NCBI GenBank assembly: GCA_019914945.1
Contig: CM034107.1
Location: 11,594,001-11,658,000, forward strand
Direction of reading: 5' to 3'
Length of the DNA: 64,000 bases
From: Typha latifolia
Taxonomy: Eukaryota; Streptophyta; Magnoliopsida; Poales; Typhaceae
Both the position numbers and the translations under genes were made by a program. Every line of letters starts with the position of its first letter. Position 1 is the stretch's first letter. The notes under the pieces are model-generated. The model made no database searches and was not told where the DNA came from. It saw only the letters and a program-made list of their open reading frames with translations. Shown one piece after another: positions 22,832 to 36,900 of this stretch.

Positions 22832-24583
22832 TATGGATTTGTGGACGAGAGGGGGAGGGGGTTTTTGAAGAAGGTGGACAATTAAGAAGAGAGATGAGGT
22901 GGGGTCTGGGCCGGCTAAATGTAATTGGGCCAGATGGCGGGGCCTGCGGAGTAAAAGTGGGGCCCTTCAACGCAGGAATTGCGCCTCAGGCTCGGATTTT
23001 GCTCGACACACCGAGTGTCGTTTACCCTACGCCGCGGGATCTCTTAAGAATTAAGATCCTTCGTGCAGGTGTTTAATACTTTTTTTTTTTAATTAATTAC
23101 TGGTTCCGTCTATCTAGGAATGTCCACAGTGAAGAAGGGCAAAATTGAGCGTGGAAACACGTTAGGCGAGTGGGAGTCGGGAGCAATTGATCATTTGGCG
23201 CCTGCATTTTTACATCCAGGCCATCAGATTAGACCCAAAAAGTAATTAATCCAAATGATCTAAATTTTGCCATTAATTTTTATTTTTTTACTACAAATTC
23301 TAGTTTCATATATATATATATTTTTTTCTGACATGCATCCAATCGATGTTGGACTCTTTATCTAACAAGCAGCATAATTTGGGTCCTTCATTCTGCTTTT
23401 CTGTGCCTCTAATGCATGTTAATTTTGGTGCTATTTGCAGATAGTGGTAAGCGATTATTCTTTAAAGAATACAGTTTAGTATCTACATGTCCACCAAATG
23501 TTCCCCCTCTCACAACAAAAAAGCAATTAAGACTAACTACTTAGCAACCACCATTTTGTAAGTAGAGCTTCTTTTGATTCATTTGAAAGCATGTGTTGGA
23601 GTATAGGCAACAATCATCAGCAGATTGGGGGAAAAGAAGAAGAAGAAGAAGAAGAAGAAGAATATTGATGATTATATAGATTCTCAACTATTAACTTAAA
23701 AAACTTTGTTAGTTTTCCAACTTTTTTCTACAGTGCTGAGTGCTGAGTGCTATTTTTATTTGTTTATTTAACGAAATAATAATAGAGAATAGCAAGAGAG
23801 GTGAGGTGATGATTATTTATGATGCTGGCGTTTGATGAGGAAACCAAACACACTGTTGTCCTGCTTTTTTGGTATGAAACCTTTCGTCCTGTCGGCCTTC
23901 CCAACTACAAAGTCACGGGTCGATCATGATATCTCCATATCTAATTCTGATTTCTGAATCAAAGAAGATAAAAGAAGACAATATGTTCCGATAAGGAGTT
24001 ACGACTTGCATATACATATAAACAGACTTGTGTATCCAATTTATGTATCTCTAACCTATAAATAATCTAAAAGCTCACGATTAGTATAGAATAAACTAAT
24101 AATATTAGGGACTCAAAAAAATTCACCCAAAAAAAAAAAAAAACATATTGGCATTTACGACAGGTAGGCCAAGCCCAATATTTTTTGGGCTGTATACGAG
24201 TTCCCCAAGCCTGAGTTAAGGGCCAGGCCCAATATGTATTACAGTACGGATGGGCTTTACTGTAGGGCTTCGTGAAAAGCCCAAAATCTGATGAAGATCG
24301 CCGCATATTCGGACTGTAGGTAATTCTTACAGGTGGGTATGTAGAGGATCCGTCGCATTGGGTCGGTTGGTTCCGATCTATTTAATTAACTCTGATGGTA
24401 GTAAGTGTATCTTGGTTGATAGATAATACCACTTAGTCTGAATCATTAGTTAGTTGAAGTGGCTAATCCTTCCAAAAGCTTCTTGTACCATTAAGATGAA
24501 GACTGCTGACCTATCAATATTTCGGAAGATTCCTAAGGTCCCGTGCCTAAATATAGCTTTACTTATTAAAACACAACACCAGT

Positions 24584-24630
<47 letters not shown>

Positions 24631-25731
24631 CCAAGCATCAAATTGAATGATGGACAGCAATCCTGTAGCTAACTTTGTAGAACTTTTTTTTATTATTTTT
24701 TCTTCTTCTTCGTTGGATCAATTGAAAATTTAGAGTCCTCTCCAATTACTCTAAGCAAATAGTTTGTTTTTAACCGATCATAAGCTTATAAGCTGTAGGC
24801 TAGACTTAATATGTATATATTAAATAATTAAATGATCCAAGATAATACAATATAATGATTAGATAAAATATTTATTAAATATCAATCATAATGTGTACAG
24901 AGGAAATTAAATCACCGAACGACATCTGCCATGAGAGGGAGGAGTTAGTAAGACAAAATTGCTAAAATACATTAGTGGCTTATTGGAAGCAAACAGCTGT
25001 TCATGTAGAACAGTAGCTATTCTCAAATATAGATAATTGTAATACAAGGACAAGAGAACTAAACTTGGGCATTTATTAGAGGTGTGGATTTATTTGCCTT
25101 GCCCCGGGAAATGATGGACTTAGTTTACTTGAAGAATTGAAATGCTAATAGTCAAGTGACTGGGCCCTAACCTAGCTGGAAGAGAGAGCAGTCCAAATAG
25201 TTGGCATTCTATGATTGCCTGTTTGTAGGAATTTCTGGAGATCTATACTTACTCTTGGGGAGAATGGGGCATAGCCGAGCTGTCATAAGGCTGTTGAGGT
25301 GGACTGTTCGTTTCTTCTCTAACAATGTATTTGCCATGAATTGAATAAGAAGGCCCACAAAAGAAACACCTCATATCAATTAAAATGTCTTATTTACACA
25401 TGTCTTAGTGACAGTAATAGCCTAACTTTATGTCTCAAGAAAAATTTAAAAGAATAATAATTGCGTGATATAATATAGTTGTCAAGTAAACCCGTGTATC
25501 TTTACTCGCTAGTCCTAGTAGAGAGTTTTGCTAGGATTACAGTTTCTTTTCTCCCCTCTTCATGAGAGGTCTTTCCCCGACTACTAGTGACCCACCCCTT
25601 CTCCTTTCCTCCTCCTTTACGACATGCCTTATTACTATTATCCTCTTTGGCTGCTTTGCCTCCAACATGCTCTCATCACCATGATACCCGTCTCACTTTC
25701 CTCTCATGTTGACATCCATCTTATCTAGCAT
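22775..25731. other. Kinase promoter side and AT-rich spacer
   Basis: A GA microsatellite at 22797-22828 lies in the kinase leader, just upstream of the ATG. Further right are a (GAA)n tract near 23636-23662, an AT microsatellite near 24588-24627, and a pair of GGCC(A/C)AGCCCAATAT-like segments near 24166 and 24220. No gene recognised. Confidence 0.55.
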
Positions 25732-26457
25732 TAGGGCTGTCAAGCTCGACGAGCGGCTCGGACTTAGCTCGACTAAAGCTCAAGTCCGGCTTGGCTTGGT
25801 CAGAGCTAAGCCGAGCCTGAGCCGCTAAAACTGACTTGAAATTAATATCAAGCCAAGCTTGAGCTGAAGCAGGCTCGCTCAGGCTTGGCTTGATAGACTT
25901 AGTATAAATCTCCACCTCGTCTTCCACCGCAGTGCGCCTCCTCCCCCTCCTCCTCCTTCTTCTTCTTCCCTTCTTCTTCGGCAGCGGCAAGCCGCTGCGG
26001 TGCCTCCTCCTCCTTCTTCTTCTTCGATAGTGGCAAGCCATCACAGTGCCGTCTCCTCCTCCTTTGGCAGCGGCAAGTCACTATGGTGCCCCGCCTCCTC
26101 CTCCTCCTCCTCCTCCTTCTTCTTCTTTTTCAGCAGCGACAATCCGTCGCGGTGCCCCACCCCTCCTCCTCCTCCTTCTTCGGCAGTGGTAAGCCACCGC
26201 GATGCCGCCTCCTCCTCCTTCTTCTTCTTCTTCTTCTTTGGCTCGACTTGGGCTTGATCTGGCTCGATCCAGCTCGGCTTGAATGAGGCTTGATGATAGG
26301 CTCATTTCAGGCTCGGGCTTAGCTCAAGTTGAGTTGAGCCAAGCTTGAGCCAAATTCTAAGACTCAAAATTAATTTCGAGCCGAGCCTAAGCCTGAACCT
26401 GAGCCTGAGCCTGAGCCGGAGCTGGCTCGCTCAGGCTCGGCTCGTTTACACCCCCTA
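25732..26457. mobile_element. Non-autonomous hAT-type DNA transposon
   Basis: 726 bp flanked by a perfect 8-bp direct repeat, TCTAGCAT, at 25724-25731 and 26458-26465, the size made by hAT transposases. The ends are related inverted repeats: TAGGGCTGTCAAGCTCGAC on the left and, on the complement of the right end, TAGGGGGTGTAAACGAGCC. Both sub-ends are packed with GGCTCG/GAGCCTGAGC motifs, as is usual for hAT subterminal regions. No transposase is encoded. The middle (about 25920-26240) is a pyrimidine-rich minisatellite that makes long but spurious Arg-rich or Ser-rich frames. Confidence 0.85.
25980..26206. repeat. Compound minisatellite inside the hAT element
   Basis: Five copies of a core close to GGCAGCGGCAAGCC, each followed by a ten-base CGCTGCGGTGCC-like piece, start at 25980, 26026, 26066, 26131 and 26182. 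They are separated by (CCT)n(CTT)n tracts of varying length, so spacing is 40-65 bp. The core has an internal dyad (GCAGCGGC / GCCGCTGC). Confidence 0.85.
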
Positions 26458-26465
26458 TCTAGCAT

Positions 26466-28499
26466 CATCCATCTCTCCCTCCTCCACCGCTACAAATGTA
26501 TTGCCACCATTGCCTTCCTCCTCCCTTTCATGCTATGGTAGCTCTCTCTCTCTCTCTCTTTCTCTATCCTCTTATCACTTCTCTTGTCTAGCTTGGTCGT
26601 TTTTGTGTTGGAATGGATATATGAGTGCGAGTCATGAAGGGCCTTTCTTCGACCTCCCACTTGTCTTGCTATGACAACCAACGATTGCCATGGTGATGTC
26701 AAGAGAGTGCGTGGTTCTCGGATGTAGGTTGGTATCAAGCAATTATGAGGTGATTTTTTTTTTTGGTGGGGGCCTTTATAGCTTTGAGTTAGCATGCCAC
26801 AAATTTCTAGTTCAAATTGCAAGGTTATGCTCCCTCACGAATAACCTAACTTTAGAACTTTTGCTCATGTGAATATTTAAGATAGTGTTTCATATTGTTT
26901 CTTTATGTGTGTCCTAAGACTTAATATCTTATTTTTATTATTGTAATATTTTGTCTGTCATATTTATTTTTTCAATTTATGTATCAGACAGCTTCAATAG
27001 TTGAATAAAAAAAGAGTCAATAAGCTTTCCCTAAAAAGTACCATTACTAATTTCAACTTCAAAAATATTTTTCTTGAGAAGTACTTTGGTATATTTAGTT
27101 AGCGTGTGTCTAAAATTAAAAATATTTAGTCAAAGTCAGTGCTTCTGCAGTTCAATTATATTTAACTTTTTTAATTTAACATATAAAATTGAGTCCGTAA
27201 ATTTTCTATAAATATTTTTGTTATAATAAAAATATATATAATTTATATATATTGTGCATACTAGAATATAGTTTTATAAACAAAAAATTAAACATAATTA
27301 ATTAATTATAAAAACTCTGCCATCGTAGGGCGATTAGATAAGGAGGAGGTATTGGATTATAAATAGTTCAATAATGGTTGCAATCACAAAATCACTAAAC
27401 TTATGGTGTACTTAAATTTTTTTAAAATTTTAGTTAGAATAGACTAATATGGCTTTAAGTGCAAGTAGGTTGAACCTTTAAGATTGCGCGAACTATCCGT
27501 TTCATGATCAGCACTAGGTAGAGAAAACAACTCATAATATATATATATATATATCTCTCTCTCTCTCTCTCTCTCCCAAAAACTCTCCCTACCTCTCTTA
27601 TTAGTTATTACTGGGATAGGCATAATAGATTAATAGTATTATACTCAATTATTGCTAGGTTGGCAACACAACCCAATTGCCTCCCGTAACAAAGTCCCCA
27701 CCCTTGCAGCGTAATTACGGCTAAACCCTTCCTTGGAAGATTAGGCTTTGGATCTGGTGTAGTTTTGAATAAAAGAAAAGAAAAAGTTTTAGGAGGGAAA
27801 GAAGAATGAAAGATCCGAGATTGTGATGCCAGAGATGGTTAAATGCCTTGTCCTCACTTCACTTCAATGCAAGCAAGCATCAGTACTTGTTAACCAGATT
27901 CTGGAACTTGGAACTTAGAGCTTTTCCCCAGTCCAGGAATCACATTTTTCATTTAATGCCTCAATAAATGATGCCACTTCCTGTAATCAATCTTCTTTTG
28001 TCACATACCAAGCAAGCAAAATTGAAACCAATTAGTTTAATCCATAGTAAAAACTTATTTTATCCGCATGTTGGATCTCAATCGGATCCAAAGCCAAGTG
28101 AGTGAGGCTATAACTCATGTGGGGTGGGCCCGGAAGTTTAATTTTGGGGGGCGAACGAACGAACAAACGAGTTGCTCATGAGTAAAATTAAGATAGTGGC
28201 AGATGTCGTAAATAATTCCAATAGCAGACCCTTTTTATTTGGTGGGGGCCATACCCTCATGGCCATGGGGGGGAGTGCTGTGGCGATGTCTCTCTTCTTT
28301 TTCTCCGTCTACTACCTTTTTCCCTTTTATAATAACTATTATTATTATTATTATTTTATCTTTTGTCAAAAGAAAAATTATTATTTTATCTTTTTGGCCC
28401 TTTAAGTTTTCTAAAATTCCAACGGCGGCCTCTTTTATACGTCTTCTTTAGATTGTTTAAGCGCAGAAAAATTATTACATTGGCTTTTTATGCCGCTCT
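26466..28499. other. AT-rich intergenic region
   Basis: No gene recognised. It contains CT-rich microsatellites near 26540-26565 and 27556-27575. The right end is upstream sequence of the KIPK-type gene. Confidence 0.5.
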
Positions 28500-30027
28500 C
28501 GTCTCCCACCTCCAACACCACACCGCGACCTAACCCTAATTAAACCCTTCTTCCTCTCCGATCCGCGAATCTCACCGAGCTCTCTGCGGAAGGCGTCGTC
28601 TTTGGATCGCTCCTCCGATCCGTATCGATCGCGGCATTTGCGTTATGTGTGGTGGTAATGCCTCCTTTTCTTACGCTTTTCGATCTGCCTGCATTGAGAT
28701 CTTGAACTGGTTTCGCTGGGTGATTTTGGCAGTGTGGCCCATTTCTTTGATTATTTTTTTTTTCTCCTTTTTAAAGTTTATTTTTTGTCCGCATTAAGTT
28801 CGTGGAAGGTGATGGCGACATGGTGGTTTCTTTTGGTTCTCGGTCTTCGTTGTTAATTTGATACGTTTTCTGCTTTCCTTTAAGTTCCGAATGGGATTAT
28901 TGGTGCTGCGTCGGTGTGATCCGCTTCGAATCAGTTCATTGCTGGAAGGGGGGGAAATCGTGCTTTTTAATCTTGTCAATTATGCAAATCACTGCCGATT
29001 AATTTTAGTCCGATTTAGTTCTTTTGTTGCTATTTTATTATTTGGAGATTTCTACATGTTTTATGGGGTTCCTATAATCTTCCTGTTTATTTTACTTATC
29101 AAAAATTTCTAAAGGCAACTAAATGAGCTGGAAACAACAGTAGTTAGTGTGGACTTGACAATTTTATTAGAGCTTGATTGGGTTAACCAAATCTGTCGGT
29201 GTAGACTCGACTTATTAGAGATTCAAATGTTGGAGAGCAATATGATGACTGTGCAGAAATCTTTTTTCCCTTTAGTTCACTCTTTCCAGTGGCTCAAGTT
29301 AGAAATCTGGTTTCTCATCATGTTGGCCCAGATAGAAAGTTGTTTAATATGTTACTAGTGCGTCACTAAGGACATTACAGTAGCTTGATTTGTTTAGTCA
29401 TAAAAGCTTCTGTCGTGATGTTTCCCTTCGTTCCTTGCACTAGTGGTGCTCATGCTGTAGTAAGAAAATTGGCATCTAAGGATTATAATTGTATCCTTAC
29501 CTTAAAAGTGAACTGCGTGACTTGCGGATTTGCAAGTGAAAATGTTTGTATTTTGTAGGCTGACTGGATTGTATTAGAACACTAGTAACTCTGAGGATTT
29601 GTGGAAATCAAGAATCTTATTTAGCCAAACTGGTCTTTCTTATTCAAGATGATCATACGTTGCCCTAGTTGGTTCATTTCAAATTTTAAATTCTTCGTGA
29701 AGATTAGATAATTGCTTAGTATTTGTAAAATCTAATAGTCTTTTTCTTTCTTTGTCCATGAGATTTTTCATGTAAGACTTGCTTTATCTACAATGAACTG
29801 CCATCTCAATTTGCAGGATCATGGCTTATTTTAATCTGGCTAATTGTTATGCAGGTTTTCCAAGTACAAGATTCAGTATGCTTAGGCAAAATTGTTGGAG
29901 AAAAATATATTGTTTGTCAAGTCACTTTAACAGCAGTATATTTTCATTTGGAGATGGGCTAGCTGCTGAATTTATGACTTGTTGCTAGATTAGTTTGTTG
30001 AGGTGGAATTTTGAGTTACCGTGGAAG
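28500..30027 (+). other. Probable intron-containing 5' leader of the KIPK-type gene
   Basis: A GC-richer block at about 28500-28655 looks like a transcribed leader and ends near a donor-like GGTG/GTAATG. The sequence then turns T-rich like an intron. Acceptor-like sites TTTGCAG (29817) and TTATGCAG (29853) lie shortly before the coding start. Exact leader exons cannot be fixed without transcripts. Confidence 0.4.
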
Positions 30028-33002
30028 ATGGGATCTTCTGGCTGTATTTCCGAGATTGTTGAGTCAAATGAAGAATTAAAGGTGGTCCGGTCTAATGGGT
30101 CTAGTACACTTCGTGTGAAGGTGAAAGTAGAGGATCGAGATGGTGAGTCAATTGATTATCCTGTGGAAGACGACCTTGATAGGCTTCTTAAAGCTATCGA
30201 CATGAGGACCTCTTCTAGAGCGTGTGGTCCTTATTGTCAAGCAGGTGCTGACTTGCTGCAGAAGAATTCCTACAGGAAGCCAGTTAAAGTCGGGATAGCT
30301 CAAGCATCAGGAATTGGGATATCAGAATCTGTAACCTTGAAACAGGCACTAAGAAGGTTATGCATCTCCCAGGCCTCAGAGATGGCTGCCATGAAGAGAA
30401 TGTCAAAGCCAATAGGACTATCTGGTGCATCAGAAGCTGGGACTATTAAAAGGCTGTATGCATCTGTGGTGGTTCAGGCCAGTGAAACGCAAGATGAGGG
30501 AAAAAGGAATTTGATGGAGATATCCCTTGTGCCTGAAAAAGTTGCGGTGGATTCATCTAGAAAGGTAGCTGAAAGCAGTCAAGCAAGTGAATCAAGTAAT
30601 CAAAGTACAATTTCTTCTGCGCATTCACTATCTTCTACCGCAGCCAAGGTCTCAAAGGTGAGAATCCAAGATGTGATTAGTGATGATTCAACAGAAACTA
30701 GTAGCAACAATAGTGCTGTAGGAATTGGGAAAAAAGGAAAAGCAGATGCAAAAGCTTCTGGTGCCCGCTCCCAGGCAAGTGGTAGCTCAAGCAAGCCTAT
30801 AGTGAGTCCACGCCTGGTGAAACCAGTATTTAGGAACAAATCCTGCACTAAAAAGAAAGTGAAGCCAGAACCAACTTCAATACCTAGTTCTCTTCCTAAG
30901 AAATCTAAATCAAGTACTCAGGAAGAACCTGTTTCTCCTGCATCAAGCAATAAGAAAGATATTGCGACTGTAGGCATGGACGAAACTAAATGTGATGCCA
31001 CAAAACCTGCTTTAAATCCAAACGGCTGCAGTGTTAGTAGAATGATTGTTGTAAAAACAAGTGAATGCTCACGATCAAGAGAAAAAGGCGAATGCTCCCA
31101 AAGCTCTAAAAGTAGCATTGGTGATTACAGTTGCAGCACAAGCATTAGTGATGATAGCCACAGTGGTTTTAGTGGTAACGGCGGTAGGCCTCACATGTCA
31201 AAAGATATCAGATGGGAAGCTATCCGCCATATTGTGATGCAGCAAGGAATTTTAGGATTGAAGAATTTTAAGCTTCTCAAAAGGCTTGGTTGTGGAGATA
31301 TTGGGACTGTATATCTGGCTGAGCTGATTGGTGCAGATTGCTTATTTGCATTGAAGGTCATGGATATTGAGTTCCTAATTAGTAGAAAAAAGATGCTGAG
31401 AGCACAAACTGAGAGGGAGATACTACAAATATTAGATCACCCATTTCTTCCAACTCTTTATTGCCATTTCACGACAGATAACCTATCATGCTTAGTTATG
31501 GAGTACTGTCCTGGTGGTGATCTGCATGTGCTTCGACAAAAACAACCTGGCCGGAGTTTCTCTGAAGCAGCTGCCAGGTAGGTTGCTTCAACTGAATATT
31601 ACATCGGAGTAGCTTTGTCAATGGAGTACCATTTGCTCACTTTAGTAATGGTATCATAAATTCTTTATACTAAATTCCCTTCATGCTTGCTCTATTGTGC
31701 ATTTTGTGAAAATTGCCTCTTAGCATTAATCTAGTACTGGGGGCTATGCTACTCTCTAACAATTGTACCTGCCTAAAACTAACTAATCTATTAAAGCAAA
31801 CTATGTACTTCGATTTCAATAACTGGTTTTCTAACCTTTTATTATACAATTCCATGTGGCGCCTATTAGCTGGTCAAAAAAGATTTGAAAAATGCGTTGT
31901 TGCTGGTAATAAGAAGATATTAAAGGTGATGTGAAAGTGTAGACGTGAAAACAAAAATATCTTGCACATTTACACATTTGTTCTGATTTTGGCGATGTAC
32001 TTATATTATTGACAATGTTGATTTTTATTGAATTTAGAACGTATAAAGTCGAATAATTTTTGTATGCATCTTATGTTCTTGGTTACTATCCTAATCATGC
32101 TGCATTCTATAACTTTTGACTTATCTTGCAAACTACTTTTCAGGTTCTATGTTGCAGAAGTACTCCTAGCTTTGGAGTATCTACATATGTTAGGGGTGAT
32201 TTATCGCGACCTGAAACCAGAAAACATACTTGTGCGGGAAGATGGCCACATCATGCTCTCTGATTTTGACCTGTCTCTCAGGTGCTCAGTGAGTCCTACA
32301 CTGCTCAGGTCCTCAACTTTAGGCAGAGAAGAGGCTGCTAAGAGGCTGTCCGGACCTTGTGCAGAGAATAGCTGCATCGACCCACTCTGCCTTCAGCCAT
32401 CTTGGGTTCAGGTTTCTTGCTTCACACCACGTTTAGTGTCTTCAACTGCATCCAAGACGCGGAAGCCCAAATCCGACTTAGGCAACCAGATCAGTCCGCT
32501 TCCACAGCTTGTCGTGGAGCCCACGGATGCTCGCTCCAACTCATTTGTTGGGACCCATGAGTACCTAGCCCCGGAGATTATAAGAGGAGACGGACATGGA
32601 AGCGCTGTGGACTGGTGGACCTTAGGAATCTTCCTCTATGAACTACTGTTTGGTAGAACTCCTTTCAAGGGACCTGGAAATGATGAAACACTGGCCAATG
32701 TTGTTTCTAACAGCCTAAGGTTTCCCGAAAGTCCACCTGTTAGTTCTCATGCCAGAGATTTGATCAGAGGATTGCTTCAAAAGGATCCAGAGAATAGGCT
32801 AGGATCAGTCAGAGGGGCCGCCGAGATCAAGCATCACCGCTTTTTTGAAGGTCTGAACTGGGCCTTGATTCGTTGCGCTGCACCGCCTGAAACACCGAGA
32901 AGCTACGACGTCGGAACTCCAGCAGTGGTGCACAAGAAAAAGGAAGGTAAGTGTCTGGATTTCAGGTCTAATGGAGAGGATGTGGAGTTCGAGCTTTTTT
33001 AG
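30028..33002 (+). CDS. KIPK: AGC VIII Ser/Thr kinase, KIPK type
   Basis: 802 residues from exons 30028-31577 and 32144-33002. About 420 N-terminal residues are Ser/Lys-rich and disordered-looking, but hold the KIPK-type blocks [10 protein letters not shown] and [20 protein letters not shown]. The kinase domain starts at [14 protein letters not shown] (residue 420), with ATP Lys443 in FALKVMD. The catalytic YRDLKPEN, the AGC VIII DFD, an insertion containing a CFTPR-like segment, and the activation segment [15 protein letters not shown] follow. The C-terminus ends FELF, an acidic-hydrophobic tail like the PDK1 docking end of AGC kinases. KIPK binds the kinesin-like calmodulin-binding protein KCBP and, in Arabidopsis, PERK receptor kinases, in growth control. 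Met at 30028 (MGSSG) was chosen over a Met 11 codons upstream. Base composition is lower in GC than in the other kinase. Confidence 0.9.
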
Positions 33003-33920
33003 CAAGATACTGTTCTCAGCCCTGGTTGCTCTCGTTGTCCTTCCATTACCCCCTGTTAAAATTAATAGCTAATGTTGTAAATGGCGATCTTTTCATTGCA
33101 ATGAGGTCTTTCGCCTTATTACTAAAATGAATATGATTGAAGGGAGAGCGTTCAATCACACGGACATTTATCTGCTGGTTAAACTACTTTTCTCCAAGTG
33201 ATGATAAAATACTCGATTATCACTTTGAATGAAATGTAGGGAAAAAGCGCTGCACTCTTCACTTGATCTGTGCGTCCACAGCTCCCTTTGATTGGTTGAA
33301 CTATCCTATTCTGTTAATTTTTCATAAAGGACCTCATGGAATTTTAGTTAGTTTGAAGTAATTGACACTTTGTGAGGCAGACCAACGGAGTGAGGTTTAA
33401 TTGCAGTCACTAGTTATGAATGGCTCAAAGTTATCCTTTGAGTTGAATATAACAGTTACAAGCTGACCACTTCCTGCCAAACAACCCCTGCTTTCTTAGA
33501 AGTATAAGCTTACTATGGGATGCAATAAGAAAACATAGAAGAGGAGTTTCATGAGAATGAATACTATTCACCTCGCATGTGAAATGCTGCAGTTATAGAA
33601 CTGCTCAGATGCATGATTCCAGTGACGGAATGTAAAACATCCAGCATTACAAAATTCAATGTCTACGACACAAAAGCACTCGTGCAGAGTCAAACACAAT
33701 AAATACAGAAGCTAAAACAAAAGGCCCAAAGATATAAATATGAAAGAATGTGTATATATACAATTTCATAATGGTGGATGCATCTGAAATAACTGCATCC
33801 AAGAGAAGGCATTCCTTCGTGATCAAACATTTGATATAAATTATTTACATCAAACCTTTTCCAAATAACTCACGCCATTGTTAAAAGCTCCGAAGTATCA
33901 GGCAAAGAGTATACAGCATC
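33003..33920. other. Convergent 3' region between KIPK-type kinase and invertase
   Basis: The 3' UTRs of both genes probably occupy most of this interval. No separate gene is visible. Confidence 0.6.
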
Positions 33921-36900
33921 TCATACTATATAGGTCTTCTTTAGTACTTTCCTACCTTGTTTTCTCCGTGGGTTGGAATCGACCATGATATTCAATGCAT
34001 TGATAATATCTGCATCCTCTTCATTCCATAGACTCCTAGCAGCATCAGGTTTGTTCAGCAGTAGCTTTGCCACAAGGAATCCGGCAATAGACCAAGTTTG
34101 ATAAAGCCGAGCTTGCTTCCCAATGAAACGCCCTTGTTTGGTGTCATAATATTCAGGCCATTTATCTGCGGCTATACGCTTCTCAGCCACCTCTACAGCT
34201 CTTGCTGCTATCTCTGGCCTGTTCATCTTGATGCATGCCACTGTGAGCTGAAATTAGCTAGAGAAAGGTCAGAAATATTGAAGAACAACTGGTAGATATC
34301 GCAGGAAGTTTGTGTGTGCAATCTTTGCCAATGTGCATTGGCTTTCTGAATTTTAGGTGATTTAACCATGCCTAACATTTATCTACAATACATTCTGTGA
34401 GAAAAGGAACACAAATATGGATGTGTGGGCATGATCATGTGAACATGTGCGCATGTACAACCAGGTCTGGAGTCAAACATCTGAACCTTTTGACTTAAGA
34501 CTTACATCCTGGCCAGATTTGCACATCCACAATTTATTAGTGCCCAATGCAGTATTATACATTGGAAATCAAGAAGAAGAAAATTTTACAAAGTTGACTT
34601 TTATAACTATTGCTATTTAACTTGGAACACCAAGCACACTCATTGTGATGAAAATCTCCCTCCTAACCTTCTAGTGCAGAGTAATAACAGTTTGCGCAGC
34701 ATGGCCATCTACGTGATGCATGAGTGTCACAGCTAGTAGGTGGGCCATATTACTTGGAAGAGTTTAATTAACAACTTTATGTTTTGTGAATAGCCATGAT
34801 TTTTCGCAATTCCACCAAAAGCTACTACTTGTTTTCAGCTGTGGCAAAGTTAGTATTGTCAAAAAGGCCTTATCCTAGTGAAGTTGCTCAGAAATGGTAG
34901 GATTCAATTGTTTCAGCAAATGAAAAAACTAAAAAAGAACAAGACCAAAAGTAAGACAGGTAATCCCTGCCAGCCATAGAAACTGTGCAAGAAAGATATG
35001 AAAAGTATCCACCAGGTACATCAATTATGGAGCTGAAATTATATTCATCTTTAAAAACCAATTATGCCTACAGAAGACCATTCAGAAAAGACACTTTAGA
35101 ATAACCAGCCGGTAAAGCAACATCTAACCTGCCAAAGTAATGTTGGCCAAGAGCCTCCATTGTGATATGACCAAGGCCTGCATCAATATAAAGGGTAAGA
35201 AAAGGGCAAAAGACAGAAATAGACTTGAAATGAGTTGAGGAAGAAAAAGTCAAAACTTTACGTGTTTTTAGGGTCACTGCCGGTAATGATTCGCCACTCC
35301 TGGCCCTCAAGAGCAGGATAACATATCTTAAATGGCATATCTGCCACCAAATCAGACCATTTAGCTTCAACCAGGTCCAAAATGGCATGTGATTGATGTG
35401 TTGTAGCTAAACTGCTTACTATAGACCACAGATTTCCCAAAGAGAAGAATCGAAAATCCATGTGAGCTGGCTGCAGGTTACCAATAAAGTAGCCACCCTT
35501 ATCAGGCATCCACTCAACTAGCCATGGAGAAACTTGATCCGGATAGATGTTGAACTTGTTAACAGCATCATACGAATACTCCTCTGTTTTGTATCTGTAT
35601 ATCTCATTGATTTTTTTCATGTCAACCCAATAATACTCCCTAATATGAAATGATAAAGCTATCAGCCTGTTATTTAATGCTCGACTAAGATCTGCTGATC
35701 CATCTTCTGGCGCAAGCATCTCACGTGCACCTAAGAGAGCTGAATAGAAGAGTGCCTGCAAGAATGTGTAGCCTTGTTTATTAATATCATAATTAGAAGA
35801 GAAACAGGGTTTTAATATTAATCCTTTAAAAAGAAGATTTCTTCCCACCACAAATGAGGTTCTAGATACTTTACAATTGACCCAAAACCAAATATTGGAT
35901 CCATAATAATTATCAACTAGGAAGATATCTTGAAAGTCACAATTGATACTTTTTAATGTCCTAGATTTTATGTGTACCCAAGTTGAAATGGAAAAGGAAA
36001 AATGCAAAGACTCAGGGGAGGCACTTATGTGCTGAATTTCAGATTGAACTTTTGTGAAGATAATACTATTGCAGTTATAAATGATAGCATCAATACACTT
36101 CAGGAAGCAAATATCTATCCAAATAGAAGTACTTCTACCGCCATAAAAAAGAACAAAGGAAAGGCATAAAAATATCTGAATATTGTGTTGTTGAACTTGT
36201 ACATTACAGAAAGAGTCATAAACAAGATGAACGTACATAATTAATGGAAAATGACAAGAATGCCTGAAGATGTCCACTGAATAGCAAGATATACGTATAG
36301 ATTACTCTCGGTTCAAAAGTTGTGAATTGGCTGTTTCGGCAAGATGTACTAGAAAATATGTTGCTAAGTTTCGAAGTCTCATGCTCCAATTGCTAAAACA
36401 CAAAAATTTACTGGAACAACTTTAGCACTAGAGCCCTTGTAAATTAAATAGTTAATGGCTTAAAGCCTTAAACGAGTATCCTTGTACTACCTCAACTAGA
36501 AGAAGGGATAAAAAGGAGTCATATTGAAAGCAATTAGATTTACTTGAATTTCCAGAGGGTGGCCATGAATTCCCATTCGGCGATCAATCATGCATGAGCC
36601 GTCTGTGACCAATAATGTGGGGAACATGTCAAAGCCATCAGCCAGACAAAGCTTCATAATCATTTTAATTCCAGTCTGAACATCAATTCTCTCTTGAACT
36701 GACAGATCCCCAGAGCATTTTCCATATGCTCTGAGCAGTATGATCCACCATAATCCTGGATGCAAGTTCACCAGTGGAATCTCAATTAACATAGGACCAG
36801 TTAGCACATGAACGAATATTATTCAGAAAAATTGTCTCCGTGCAATTAGATTACCTGAATCAACAGGTGCTACACGACCTATGGCAGCTTCTCCAAAATC

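Noticed and set aside
25721..26305. Arg-rich, Gly-rich and Ser/Leu-rich frames around 26 kb
   Set aside because: They are translations of CCT/CTT tracts and GGC repeats inside the hAT element.
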